A DNA stretch of 33,837 nucleotides. Source: Lachnospiraceae bacterium (GTDB lineage: Bacteria > Bacillota > Clostridia > Lachnospirales > Lachnospiraceae). The position numbers were made by a program, and so were the translations under genes. Numbering within the stretch: the first letter of the stretch is position 1; each line of letters starts with the position of its first letter. Shown one piece after another: positions 16,618 to 24,224 of this stretch. The stretch spans positions 1 to 33,837 of the forward strand of contig DNUZ01000033.1 of the NCBI GenBank assembly GCA_003507655.1, written 5' to 3'. The notes below the pieces were generated by a model. The model did no database searches, was not told where the DNA came from, and worked only from the letters and a program-made list of their open reading frames with translations.

Positions 16618-17400
16618 GTGAAAATAGTTGTATGTGTAAAACAGGTACCGGATACAAAAGGCGGAGTTAAATTTAATCCGGACGGTACATTAGACAGAGG
16701 TGCGATGCTTACAATCATGAACCCAGACGATAAAGCTGGTTTAGAGGCAGCACTGAGAATTAAAGATGAGTACGGCGCAGAGGTTACTGTACTTACAATG
16801 GGTCTTCCAAAAGCAGAGGAAGTTCTTCGTGAAGCTATGGCAATGGGAGCTGACAAGGGAATCCTTGTAACAGATAGAGTATTAGGTGGAGCTGATACAT
16901 GGGCTACATCTACAACTATCGCAGGAGCTCTTAGAAACATCGATTATGATTTAATCATTACAGGTCGTCAGGCTATCGATGGTGATACTGCACAGGTTGG
17001 ACCACAGATTGCAGAGCATTTAAATCTTCCTGTAATTTCTTATGCACAGGATATCAAGATCGATGGAGATTCTGTTATCGTACAGCGTCAGTATGAAGAC
17101 AGATACCATGAATTAAAAGCAAAAATGCCTTGCTTAATTACAGCATTATCTGAGTTAAACCAGCCACGTTACATGACTCCGGGCGGAATCTTCGATGCTT
17201 ATGATCAGGAGATTACTGTATGGGGCAGAGCTGACTTAAAAGACGTAGATGATTCTGACCTTGGATTAAAAGGTTCTCCTACACAGATCGCAAAAGCATC
17301 TGACAAAGTTCGTAAAGGTGCTGGCGAAAAAGTTACTCTTGATGCAACAGAGTCTGTTGACTACATCATGGGTAAATTAAAAGAGAAACATGTAATCTAA
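16618..17400 (+). CDS. etfB: Electron transfer flavoprotein, beta subunit
   Basis: EtfB pairs with EtfA as the electron-carrying and bifurcating partner of butyryl-CoA dehydrogenase. The 260-residue protein begins MKIVVCVKQVPDTKGGVKFNPDG, typical of EtfB, and has the ETF-beta signature region around VSYAQDIKIDG and VQRQYEDRYHELKAKMPCLITALSELNQPRYMTPGGI in two segments. The start codon is GTG at 16618, with AAGGAG upstream at a good distance. It follows bcd by 60 nt and precedes etfA by 28 nt. Confidence 0.95.
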   Translation: MKIVVCVKQVPDTKGGVKFNPDGTLDRGAMLTIMNPDDKAGLEAALRIKDEYGAEVTVLTMGLPKAEEVLREAMAMGADKGILVTDRVLGGADTWATSTTIAGALRNIDYDLIITGRQAIDGDTAQVGPQIAEHLNLPVISYAQDIKIDGDSVIVQRQYEDRYHELKAKMPCLITALSELNQPRYMTPGGIFDAYDQEITVWGRADLKDVDDSDLGLKGSPTQIAKASDKVRKGAGEKVTLDATESVDYIMGKLKEKHVI

Positions 17401-17428
17401 TAAGAATAAGGAAAAGTGGTGAATAAAA

Positions 17429-18454
17429 GTGGAAAAAATGAACTTAGAGGAATATAAAGGAGTATTTGTCTTTGCACAGCAGGTTGACAATGAGTTAACC
17501 CCAATCGCTTTTGAGTTAATTGGAAAGGGTAAAGACTTAGCAAAAGATTTAAACACTGATGTTACAGCTGTACTTATTGGTTCCGACGTAAAGAGCCTTG
17601 CTGACGAGTTAGCAGAGTACGGTGCTGACAAAGTTATCGTTGTAGACGATCCTGAATTAAAAGACTACAGAACAGAGCCATATGCTCATGCACTTGCATC
17701 TGTAATCAAAGAGTACAAACCGGAGATCATGTTAGTAGGTGCTACAGCAATCGGTAGAGATTTAGGACCTCGTGTATCCGCAAGAGTTAAAACAGGTTTA
17801 ACAGCAGATTGTACTGTACTTGAAATCGGTGAGTTCAAGGGCGTTGCAAACCAGTTATTAATGACTCGTCCTGCATTCGGTGGTAACACAATCGCTACTA
17901 TCGCTTGCCCTAACACACGTCCTCAGATGGCAACAGTACGTCCGGGCGTTATGCAGAAATTAGAGCCTGTAAAAGGTGCTAAAGCAGAAGTTATCGAGTA
18001 CAACCCAGGATTTACTCCTGATAACAAATATGTTGAAATCTTAAAAGTTGTAAAAGAAGCTAAGAGTGCAGAGAACATCATGGACGCTAAGATCTTAGTA
18101 TCCGGTGGTCGTGGAGTTGGTTCTGCAGAGAACTTCAAAATGCTTCAGGATTTAGCAGATGTACTTGGCGGAATGGTTAGCTGCTCTCGTGCAGTAGTAG
18201 AGAATGGCTGGAAACCAGTTGATGTTCAGGTAGGTCAGACAGGTAAGACTGTACGTCCTAACTTATACTTCGCAATCGGTATTTCCGGAGCAATCCAGCA
18301 CGTTGCAGGTATGGAAGAATCTGATATCATCATCGCAATCAACAAAGATGAGGATGCTCCAATCTTTGATGTAGCTGATTACGGTATCGTTGGAGACTTA
18401 AACAAGATCGTTCCAGCATTAACAGAAGCTTTAAAAGCTGAGTTAAACAAATAA
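17429..18454 (+). CDS. etfA: Electron transfer flavoprotein, alpha subunit
   Basis: EtfA completes the Bcd-EtfAB complex. At 341 residues it has an N-terminal alpha/beta domain (YKGVFVFAQQVDNELTPIAFELIGKG) and the C-terminal FAD domain with LVSGGRGVGSAENF, SRAVVENGW, GQTGKTVRPNLYFAIGISGAIQH and INKDEDAPIFDVADYGIVGDL, which are classical EtfA FAD-binding motifs. The start is GTG at 17429 behind a weak GTGGTG; ATG at 17438 is an alternative costing three residues. It is the last gene of the operon, closed by a strong terminator. Confidence 0.95.
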   Translation: MEKMNLEEYKGVFVFAQQVDNELTPIAFELIGKGKDLAKDLNTDVTAVLIGSDVKSLADELAEYGADKVIVVDDPELKDYRTEPYAHALASVIKEYKPEIMLVGATAIGRDLGPRVSARVKTGLTADCTVLEIGEFKGVANQLLMTRPAFGGNTIATIACPNTRPQMATVRPGVMQKLEPVKGAKAEVIEYNPGFTPDNKYVEILKVVKEAKSAENIMDAKILVSGGRGVGSAENFKMLQDLADVLGGMVSCSRAVVENGWKPVDVQVGQTGKTVRPNLYFAIGISGAIQHVAGMEESDIIIAINKDEDAPIFDVADYGIVGDLNKIVPALTEALKAELNK

Positions 18455-18477
18455 TCAGAATGATATAAGACTTAGAG

Positions 18478-18514
18478 GGACTGTCACATGAATGTGTGGC
18501 AGTCCTTTTTTGCG
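18478..18514 (+). terminator. Intrinsic terminator of the butyrate operon
   Basis: GGACTGTCACA pairs with TGTGGCAGTCC over 11 positions (including a G-T pair) and is followed by six T's, 23 nt after the etfA stop. Confidence 0.9.
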
Positions 18515-18527
18515 TTATAGGATTAGG

Positions 18528-18826
18528 GCATCAAAAGGCGGTTTCAAGTGTTTTGATTGGCAACCTGCACAAAGTCGGGGCTATTTTGTTCCGTTGTACG
18601 AAAATAAGAAAATCTAAGTCTGCCTGAGTTAGGTTGTGATGGAATGACGTGTACGTCTTAAACGCCCCCTCCATGGGGCTTAAGACTTTTGCTGCCGTCC
18701 ATGGCAGCAAAACACTATGCATGAACAGCCAGACTAAGATTTACTAATTTTCCCCCAAAGTCACAAAAGCAGTCCCGGCTTTGTGCAATTTGTCAGTCGC
18801 TAAGCTGTGAACTGCCTTTTGACACC
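18528..18826. repeat. Large (~300 bp) palindromic repeat element, full copy
   Basis: The outer arms run inward from GCATCAAAAGGCGGTTT at 18528 and from the complement of GTGTCAAAAGGCAGTTC ending near 18826. They share further matching blocks (TGCACAAAG, AAAATCTAAGTCTG / AAATCTTAGTCTG) over about 100 bp each. The centre has two short perfect hairpins: CTTAA/TTAAG-flanked CCCC..GGGG near 18657-18684, and TTTTGCTGCC / GGCAGCAAAA (18687-18712). No protein is encoded. A half-copy of the right arm lies inverted at 33044-33202, so this is a dispersed element, MITE-like in form. Confidence 0.85.
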
Positions 18827-19020
18827 TTAATCTCTATAGGGAATAACGTGTTTCTTATAGAGAAAAAAGTCCTTCGGGCGAAGATGCACAGTTCGCGGAG
18901 AAGTAAATAGCTGCGATGCAGCACCGCTCGCGCGAAACAAAAGCTGTGCTGTGTAAGAAACCAGAGCGTGGGAATGTGCAAAGCACACGTTTGTTTCAAT
19001 ATTATGTGAAAAAATTAACA
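18827..19020. other. Gene-free, hairpin-rich spacer next to the large repeat
   Basis: No credible gene is seen; minus-strand frames of 60-70 codons here lack a recognisable product. Short hairpins are present, for example CGTGTGCTTTGCACA-like pairing near 18975-18993 and GCAGCAC / GTGCTG near 18917-18950. It may be a further, more degraded repeat. Confidence 0.4.
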
Positions 19021-19027
19021 ATACTAC

Positions 19028-19056
19028 TTGAAAAGCGTTTTATTTTGTAATATGAT
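19028..19056 (+). promoter_or_regulatory. Promoter of the ECF S-component gene
   Basis: TTGAAA (19028-19033) and TATGAT (19051-19056) have a 17 bp spacer. Confidence 0.65.
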
Positions 19057-19063
19057 ACATAAA

Positions 19064-19079
19064 GACTGTCATAACAGTC
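19064..19079. promoter_or_regulatory. Perfect dyad at the predicted transcription start of the S-component gene
   Basis: GACTGT and ACAGTC flank a CATA spacer, overlapping the expected +1. It has the form of a repressor operator. No known regulator consensus was matched, and no riboswitch-sized leader is present. Confidence 0.4.
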
Positions 19080-19122
19080 ATTAGAATAAATACAGAAAAA
19101 CCAGGAAAGAGAGGAAGAGACC

Positions 19123-19731
19123 ATGAGAAAAAATGGAAAACTGAATACCACTTATATGGTAGAGATGGCATTATTAATTGCGATCATTTTAATTATGGCT
19201 TTTACCCCTATCGGTTACATTAAGACATTCGGATTAGAAATTACGCTGATTGTTGTTCCGGTGGCGGTAGGAGCTGTAGTGTTAGGACCGACTGCAGGTG
19301 CAATTTTAGGAGGCGTATTTGGACTTACAAGTTTTATACAGTGCTTCGGAATGAGCGCATTTGGAGCGATGCTCTTAAGCATTAATCCGGCAGGAACATT
19401 TGTTGTATGTTTTGTAACACGTCTTGTAATGGGATGGTTGACAGGACTGATCGCACAGGGATTGAAAAAGGTAAAAGCATTAAAAGGAGCATCTGTCTTT
19501 ATTGCAAACCTTTGCTGTCCACTGTTGAATACCCTGTTGTTTATGACAACACTGATCCTGTTCTTCTACCAGACAGAATTTATCCAGGGACTTGCAAAAA
19601 ATATGAAAGTGGCAAATCCGTTTGCCTTTGTTATTGCATTCGTTGGAGTGAACGGTTTAGTTGAGGCAGCGGCATGTTTCGTAGTTGGAAGTGCAATTAC
19701 AAAAGCATTACAGCATTCCGTAAATAAATAG
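19123..19731 (+). CDS. ECF transporter substrate-binding S-component
   Basis: This very hydrophobic protein of 202 residues has about five or six membrane segments (LLIAIILIMAFTPIGYI, ITLIVVPVAVGAVVLGPTAG, AMLLSINPAGTFVVCFVTRL and others). The build is that of energy-coupling-factor S-components, which capture a vitamin and dock on a shared EcfA/A'/T module encoded elsewhere. The pattern GPTAGAILGGVFGLTSF is typical. The substrate is not readable from the sequence. It resembles the PanT-type branch only loosely, so pantothenate, coded for in the same window, is a speculation. It has its own promoter, an operator-like dyad and AGAGAGGAAG before the ATG. Confidence 0.8.
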   Translation: MRKNGKLNTTYMVEMALLIAIILIMAFTPIGYIKTFGLEITLIVVPVAVGAVVLGPTAGAILGGVFGLTSFIQCFGMSAFGAMLLSINPAGTFVVCFVTRLVMGWLTGLIAQGLKKVKALKGASVFIANLCCPLLNTLLFMTTLILFFYQTEFIQGLAKNMKVANPFAFVIAFVGVNGLVEAAACFVVGSAITKALQHSVNK

Positions 19732-19813
19732 AATAGATGCAGGAAAACCTGTTTGAGAAAAATACCTCTGAGACGATGTCGTGATATGTTCCGTATTAAC
19801 ACATATCTGTGAT

Positions 19814-19963
19814 AGAACATTCGTATTGGGGGTATTTTGTATATAGAGAATATTTTGTGTGGAGATATTTCATATGAAGAACATTCTATATCGAAGATCT
19901 TTCATATTGAGAGTATTTCGCATTAGAAGTATTCTTTGCTAGTGAATTTTGTGGTAGAATGAA
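19814..19963. repeat. Degenerate tandem array of ~16 bp units
   Basis: About nine successive units of 15-19 bp resemble TATTTCATATTGAGA, for example ATATTTTGTGTGGAGA, TATTTCATATGAAGA, TCTTTCATATTGAGA and GTATTTCGCATTAGAA. The period is close to one and a half helical turns but varies. It fills most of the 262 bp between the S-component gene and exonuclease III and contains no gene. Confidence 0.55.
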
Positions 19964-19993
19964 CACAGAGTGTAAAGCAAGGAGGAACGAAAA

Positions 19994-20755
19994 GTGGCAA
20001 ACAAAAAGCTGATATCGTGGAATGTCAATGGTTTACGCGCCTGCATGGGAAAGGGATTCATGGAATTTTTTGAGCAGACGGATGCGGATATTTTTTGCCT
20101 GCAGGAGATCAAGCTGCAGGAAGGACAGATAGATTGGAACAAAGAAGGCTATTATGCCTATTGGAATTATGCAGAGAAAAAGGGCTACTCAGGAACAGCC
20201 ATATTTACTAAAGAGAAACCGTTACAGGTCACTTATGGATTAGGAATCGAGGAGCATGATAAAGAAGGACGGGTGATCACATTAGAATTTCCGGAGTATT
20301 ATCTGATCACTGTGTATACACCAAATTCCCAGAGTGAACTTGCAAGGCTGGACTATCGTATGAAGTGGGAAGATGATTTCAGGGCATATCTGTTGCAGCT
20401 TCGGAAAAATAAACCGGTCATTGTCTGCGGAGATATGAACGTGGCACACAAGGAGATCGATTTAAAGAATCCAAAGACAAACAGGAAAAATGCCGGATTT
20501 ACGGATGAGGAGCGGGCAAAGATGACGGAACTTTTAGAGAGTGGCTTTATTGATACGTTCCGCTATTTTTATCCTGATATGGAGCAGATTTATTCCTGGT
20601 GGTCGTATCGTTTTAAGGCAAGAGAGAAAAATGCCGGATGGCGGATTGATTATTTTTTAGTGTCAGAAGAGTACAAAGAGCATTTAGCAGATGCTAAGAT
20701 CCATACGGAAGTTTTTGGCTCCGACCATTGTCCGGTCGAATTGGATCTGAAGTAG
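19994..20755 (+). CDS. xth: Exodeoxyribonuclease III
   Basis: This Mg-dependent AP endonuclease / 3'-5' exonuclease of base-excision repair has 253 residues, the typical ExoA/Xth length. The EEP-fold motifs are in order: [17 protein letters not shown] (metal Glu), [21 protein letters not shown] (catalytic Asp-x-Asn), WRIDYFLVS and [11 protein letters not shown] (catalytic Asp-His). The start is GTG at 19994 with GGAGG 8 nt upstream. It is the first of a close-packed run, with the next gene 15 nt downstream. Confidence 0.95.
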   Translation: MANKKLISWNVNGLRACMGKGFMEFFEQTDADIFCLQEIKLQEGQIDWNKEGYYAYWNYAEKKGYSGTAIFTKEKPLQVTYGLGIEEHDKEGRVITLEFPEYYLITVYTPNSQSELARLDYRMKWEDDFRAYLLQLRKNKPVIVCGDMNVAHKEIDLKNPKTNRKNAGFTDEERAKMTELLESGFIDTFRYFYPDMEQIYSWWSYRFKAREKNAGWRIDYFLVSEEYKEHLADAKIHTEVFGSDHCPVELDLK

Positions 20756-20770
20756 GAAGGACAGAAAAAT

Positions 20771-21694
20771 ATGGTATACACGATCACTTGTAATCCATCG
20801 CTGGACTATGGTGTTACCGTGGAGAATTTTCAGATGGGGCATACGAACCGGACCGTGACCGAACAGATAAATGTCGGTGGCAAGGGGATCAATGTATCCA
20901 TTGTATTAAAACATCTGGGGATTCCTACGAAAATACTGGGATTTACAGCAGGCTTCATAGGAAGAGAGATTGAAAAGAGGATCAAAGAGCAGGAAATCGA
21001 GGCAGAATGGATACGGCTGCCGCAGGGAGATTCCCGCATTAATGTCAAATTACTTTCTAACGAAGGAACGGAGATTAACGGACAAGGTCCTGACATTTCT
21101 AAAAAAGAGGTGCAGGAGCTAGAGGAAAAATTAGGCATTCTTACAAAAGAAGATGTCCTGGTTTTAGCAGGCAATGTACAAAAGAGCTTAGGACAGACAT
21201 TTTATGCAGATATGATGAAGAAGTTGAAGGATAGACAGATACGGACCGTGGTGGATGCATCCGGGGAACTTCTAAAAGCAGTACTGCCTTATCATCCGTT
21301 TTTGATCAAACCGAATCAGGATGAATTAGAGGGACTGTTTCAGGTCAAAATGAGTACGAAAGAAGAAATGTTTGCCTATGCGAAACAGTTGCAGGAAATG
21401 GGAGCATGCAATGTATTGATTTCTTTAGGGGGAGATGGTGCATTGCTTTTGACAGAACATGGAGAGCAGATGCAGTTAGATGCTCCAAAGGGCGAGGTGC
21501 AAAATGCAGTTGGTGCAGGAGATTCCATGGTGGCAGGTTTTTTAGCCGGATATATGGAGCATGCTTCCTATGAAGAGGCATTTCAAATGGCAGTTGCAGC
21601 AGGAAGTGCCAGTGCATTTTCAGAGCATTTAGCAACCAGAGCGGAGATTGAGCAGATATTGCCTTTACTTCTGGATTCATATCAGATACAATAA
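20771..21694 (+). CDS. fruK: 1-phosphofructokinase / PfkB-type hexose-phosphate kinase
   Basis: This 307-residue PfkB-family sugar kinase has the N-terminal signature NPSLDYGV (substrate binding), GGKGINVSIVLKHLG, and the C-terminal PfkB signature with the catalytic Asp in NAVGAGDSMVAGFLAGY. The layout is that of FruK/LacC enzymes, converting fructose 1-phosphate to fructose 1,6-bisphosphate, or tagatose 6-phosphate to the bisphosphate. No fru PTS or lac genes are adjacent, so the substrate is an inference. AGGAAGGA precedes the ATG. Confidence 0.85.
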   Translation: MVYTITCNPSLDYGVTVENFQMGHTNRTVTEQINVGGKGINVSIVLKHLGIPTKILGFTAGFIGREIEKRIKEQEIEAEWIRLPQGDSRINVKLLSNEGTEINGQGPDISKKEVQELEEKLGILTKEDVLVLAGNVQKSLGQTFYADMMKKLKDRQIRTVVDASGELLKAVLPYHPFLIKPNQDELEGLFQVKMSTKEEMFAYAKQLQEMGACNVLISLGGDGALLLTEHGEQMQLDAPKGEVQNAVGAGDSMVAGFLAGYMEHASYEEAFQMAVAAGSASAFSEHLATRAEIEQILPLLLDSYQIQ

Positions 21695-21727
21695 AAACAA
21701 TAATAATGGAAAAGTGAGGAAATAAAA

Positions 21728-22249
21728 ATGGCACAGAACCCGATCGTTACAATCGAAATGGAAAACGGAGATATTATGAAAGCGGAGTTATATCCGGAAA
21801 TTACACCAAATACCGTGAACAATTTTATCAGTCTGATTAATAAGGGATTTTATGACGGATTGATCTTTCACCGCGTGATCAACGGATTTATGATCCAGGG
21901 AGGATGCCCTGACGGAAATGGTATGGGAGGCCCAGGCTATGGGATCAAAGGTGAGTTTGCACAGAACGGTGTGATCAATCAGATGAAGCATACCGCAGGC
22001 GTATTGTCAATGGCACGCGCAATGCATCCGAATTCAGCAGGAAGCCAGTTCTTTATCATGCATAAAGACGCACCACATTTAGACGGCTCCTATGCAGCTT
22101 TCGGAAAGATTACCGAAGGTATGGATGTGGTAAATAAGATCGCAGAAGTACGCACAGATTACAGTGACCGGCCAATGGAAGAACAGAAGATGAAAAAAGT
22201 AACGGTTGAGACGTTTGGAGTAGATTATCCGGAACCGGAGACCGTATAG
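21728..22249 (+). CDS. Cyclophilin-type peptidyl-prolyl cis-trans isomerase
   Basis: This is a cytosolic prolyl isomerase of 173 residues, a single cyclophilin domain without a signal peptide. Family motifs are FYDGLIFHRVINGFMIQGGCP (catalytic Arg of FHR), MARAMHPNSAGSQFFIM and LDGSYAAFGKITEGMDVV. AGTGAGG lies upstream of the ATG. It sits between the sugar kinase and the DHH phosphoesterase genes, with spacings of 33 and 23 nt. Confidence 0.95.
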   Translation: MAQNPIVTIEMENGDIMKAELYPEITPNTVNNFISLINKGFYDGLIFHRVINGFMIQGGCPDGNGMGGPGYGIKGEFAQNGVINQMKHTAGVLSMARAMHPNSAGSQFFIMHKDAPHLDGSYAAFGKITEGMDVVNKIAEVRTDYSDRPMEEQKMKKVTVETFGVDYPEPETV

Positions 22250-22272
22250 ACATTTTATCATAGAATAAGAGT

Positions 22273-23268
22273 ATGAAAAAAGAGCTGATTCAATTATTAA
22301 AAGGAAAAAATGCATATATACAGACCCATGACTTTCCCGATCCGGATGCACTTGCCACAGCCTTTGCATTACAGGAGTATTTGAAATATTACGGGATCGA
22401 AGCAACAATCTGCTATGAGGGGAAATTAGAGCGGGCGAGTGCGATCCGTATGCTCGATAACTTTGGGATTCAGGTCAAAGGCGGACAGACCAAGGGAGCA
22501 TTGCCGGAAGATGCCTGCGTGGTACTGGTGGATTCTCAGAATCAGAATTCCAATGTGACCGATATCGGTGGGCAGAAGTCCGCGTGTATTGACCACCATC
22601 CGGTACATCACGAGTGCGAGTATGCCTATCGGGATATCCGGAAAACAGGAGCCTGTGCAACGATCGTTGCGTCCTATTTTGTGGAAGACGGGATCATACC
22701 GAAGCCGAATGTTGCCGCAGCACTTGCCTATGCGATCAAGATGGATACTGCGGATTTTACCAGGGGAACGACACAAAAAGATACGGATATGTTTGCCTAT
22801 CTGTTCCGGTATGCGGATTGGGATCTGGTACAGAATATGTATGCGGACACTTTGGAATTAGCAGATCTGTCTGCCTATGAGGCTGCAATCCAGAGCATTG
22901 AAATCTATGACCGGGTAGGTTTTGCATTTATTCCTTTTGAATGTCAGCCGGCATTGATCGCGATGATTTCTGATTTTATGAAAGCATTGGATGGCGTGGA
23001 TGTTGTCATTGTTTATGCAAGACAGGAGGATGGAATCCGTTTTGCGGTACGCAGTGATGAAAAACGCGTCAATGTAGGTGTCTTATTAAAAGAGATGCTT
23101 CACGGTATTGGTGATGGAGGCGGTCACCCTGCGATGGCAGGAGGCTGTATTTCCAAAGAGATTGCCGAACGGCTTGGAGATACATTGCATGAAACGGTAA
23201 AACGGCGTTTTATGCAGGGAATACAGGAGATGCGGGATGGAAAATCAATTGAGATGCGTAATGTTTAA
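22273..23268 (+). CDS. DHH/DHHA1 family phosphoesterase, NrnA-like
   Basis: This 331-residue protein is of the NrnA type: bifunctional nano-RNase / pAp phosphatase enzymes that clear very short oligoribonucleotides or adenosine bisphosphate. Some relatives hydrolyse cyclic dinucleotide products. The DHH domain shows HDFPDPDALATAFAL, VLVDSQNQ and the signature ACIDHHPVH. The C-terminal DHHA1 domain ends in GDGGGHPAMAGG. Which substrate dominates cannot be told from sequence. Its last 32 nt overlap the start of the GNAT gene, so the two are probably translated together. Confidence 0.85.
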   Translation: MKKELIQLLKGKNAYIQTHDFPDPDALATAFALQEYLKYYGIEATICYEGKLERASAIRMLDNFGIQVKGGQTKGALPEDACVVLVDSQNQNSNVTDIGGQKSACIDHHPVHHECEYAYRDIRKTGACATIVASYFVEDGIIPKPNVAAALAYAIKMDTADFTRGTTQKDTDMFAYLFRYADWDLVQNMYADTLELADLSAYEAAIQSIEIYDRVGFAFIPFECQPALIAMISDFMKALDGVDVVIVYARQEDGIRFAVRSDEKRVNVGVLLKEMLHGIGDGGGHPAMAGGCISKEIAERLGDTLHETVKRRFMQGIQEMRDGKSIEMRNV

Positions 23269-24124
23269 CCGCGAAGAGTTCCTGATAGAACATCAGTTAG
23301 ATGCTGATGTTCTGTTTTTATTAGAGGGACTGTATCAATATGGGGTGCGGGTTTTAAATCTGAACGGAAAAACCACAAAAGAGGATATGGAAGAAAAGCT
23401 GTTGCAGGCAGGCTATCGGACAGAAGAAACCCTGTTAATAGCGGCAGAGGATGCAACACTGCAAAACGGAAGGGAGATCGGGCTTGCCACGATCGCATTT
23501 GTAAATCAGAAGAAAAATGGGCAGACTTATTCTGCGGCAGACATTGTTGTGGAAGGCTTTGAAGAGGTGGATTTTTATTTTTTAGAAAGGATCTACCAGA
23601 GAAAACATGGGATTCCGTGGCGTGTGATCGAGACGGAACGGACTTATCTCAGGGAGATGACGGTAGAAGATGTCGAGGCCCTCTATGAAATCTATGCACA
23701 GGAGGGGATGACGGATTTTATTGAACCGCTCTGTGAGAAACGGGAGGATGAGATCGCCTATACGAAAGCCTATATTGAAAATATGTATGTCTATTACGGC
23801 TATGGAATGTGGCTAGTCTGCGATCGGGAGAACGGAGAGATCATCGGCAGGGCAGGCTTAAATACACAGGAGATTGAGGATGAGATCGTATTGGAAATGG
23901 GGTATCTGATACGGCAGGAATATCAAAGACAGGGCTATGCCTATGAAGTCTGTACGGCAATTATGGATTATGCAAAAGAGGCAAGTGGTTTTTCGGAATT
24001 GAGCTGTTTAGTAGAGGAAGAAAATCATCCGTCCTTAGGGTTGTTGCAAAAATTGGGATTTTCTTTTCGAAAAGAGGTGGATATCCTCGGAAAACGGATG
24101 AAAAGGTATGTTTATGAACTATAG
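23237..24124 (+). CDS. GNAT acetyltransferase with an N-terminal HAD-like domain
   Basis: This 295-residue fusion has two parts. Residues ~15-125 look like a reduced HAD-type fold: it recalls a periodicity check domain with KTTKEDMEEKLLQAGY, ETLLIAAEDATLQNGREIGLATIAFVN and VVEGFEEVDFYFLERIYQRKHG. Residues ~130-295 form a RimJ/RimL-type GNAT domain: TERTYLREMTVEDVEALYEIY, WLVCDRENGEIIGRAGLN, EMGYLIRQEYQRQGYAYE (acetyl-CoA loop) and ENHPSLGLLQKLGFSF. The classical HAD nucleophile DxDGT is absent, so the first domain probably binds rather than catalyses. ATG 23237 has AGGAG 7 nt upstream, inside the end of the previous gene. The substrate is unknown. Confidence 0.75.
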   Translation: MENQLRCVMFNREEFLIEHQLDADVLFLLEGLYQYGVRVLNLNGKTTKEDMEEKLLQAGYRTEETLLIAAEDATLQNGREIGLATIAFVNQKKNGQTYSAADIVVEGFEEVDFYFLERIYQRKHGIPWRVIETERTYLREMTVEDVEALYEIYAQEGMTDFIEPLCEKREDEIAYTKAYIENMYVYYGYGMWLVCDRENGEIIGRAGLNTQEIEDEIVLEMGYLIRQEYQRQGYAYEVCTAIMDYAKEASGFSELSCLVEEENHPSLGLLQKLGFSFRKEVDILGKRMKRYVYEL

Positions 24125-24127
24125 ACA

Positions 24128-24156
24128 TTGCTTTTTTATTGTTTTTTTATTATAAT
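24128..24156 (+). promoter_or_regulatory. Promoter of rel
   Basis: TTGCTT (24128-24133) and a perfect TATAAT (24151-24156) are separated by 17 bp. A start near 24163 leaves too little leader for the ATG at 24174 and supports the downstream start of rel at 24225. Confidence 0.7.
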
Positions 24157-24224
24157 TTATTCTATGTTTAGATATGCTGGCAGTAGTTTACAAAAGTATA
24201 AATTTAGGAAAAGTTGGTGAGAGA

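Noticed and set aside
18999..19122. Riboswitch in front of the ECF S-component
   Set aside because: Only about 60 nt of leader follow the promoter, and no known vitamin riboswitch core was visible.
19814..19963. Possible CRISPR array
   Set aside because: Units are only 15-19 bp, degenerate and directly adjacent without unique spacers, and no cas genes are nearby.
24174..24224. Longer start for rel at 24174
   Set aside because: It lies only about 11 nt after the predicted transcription start and has no ribosome site.
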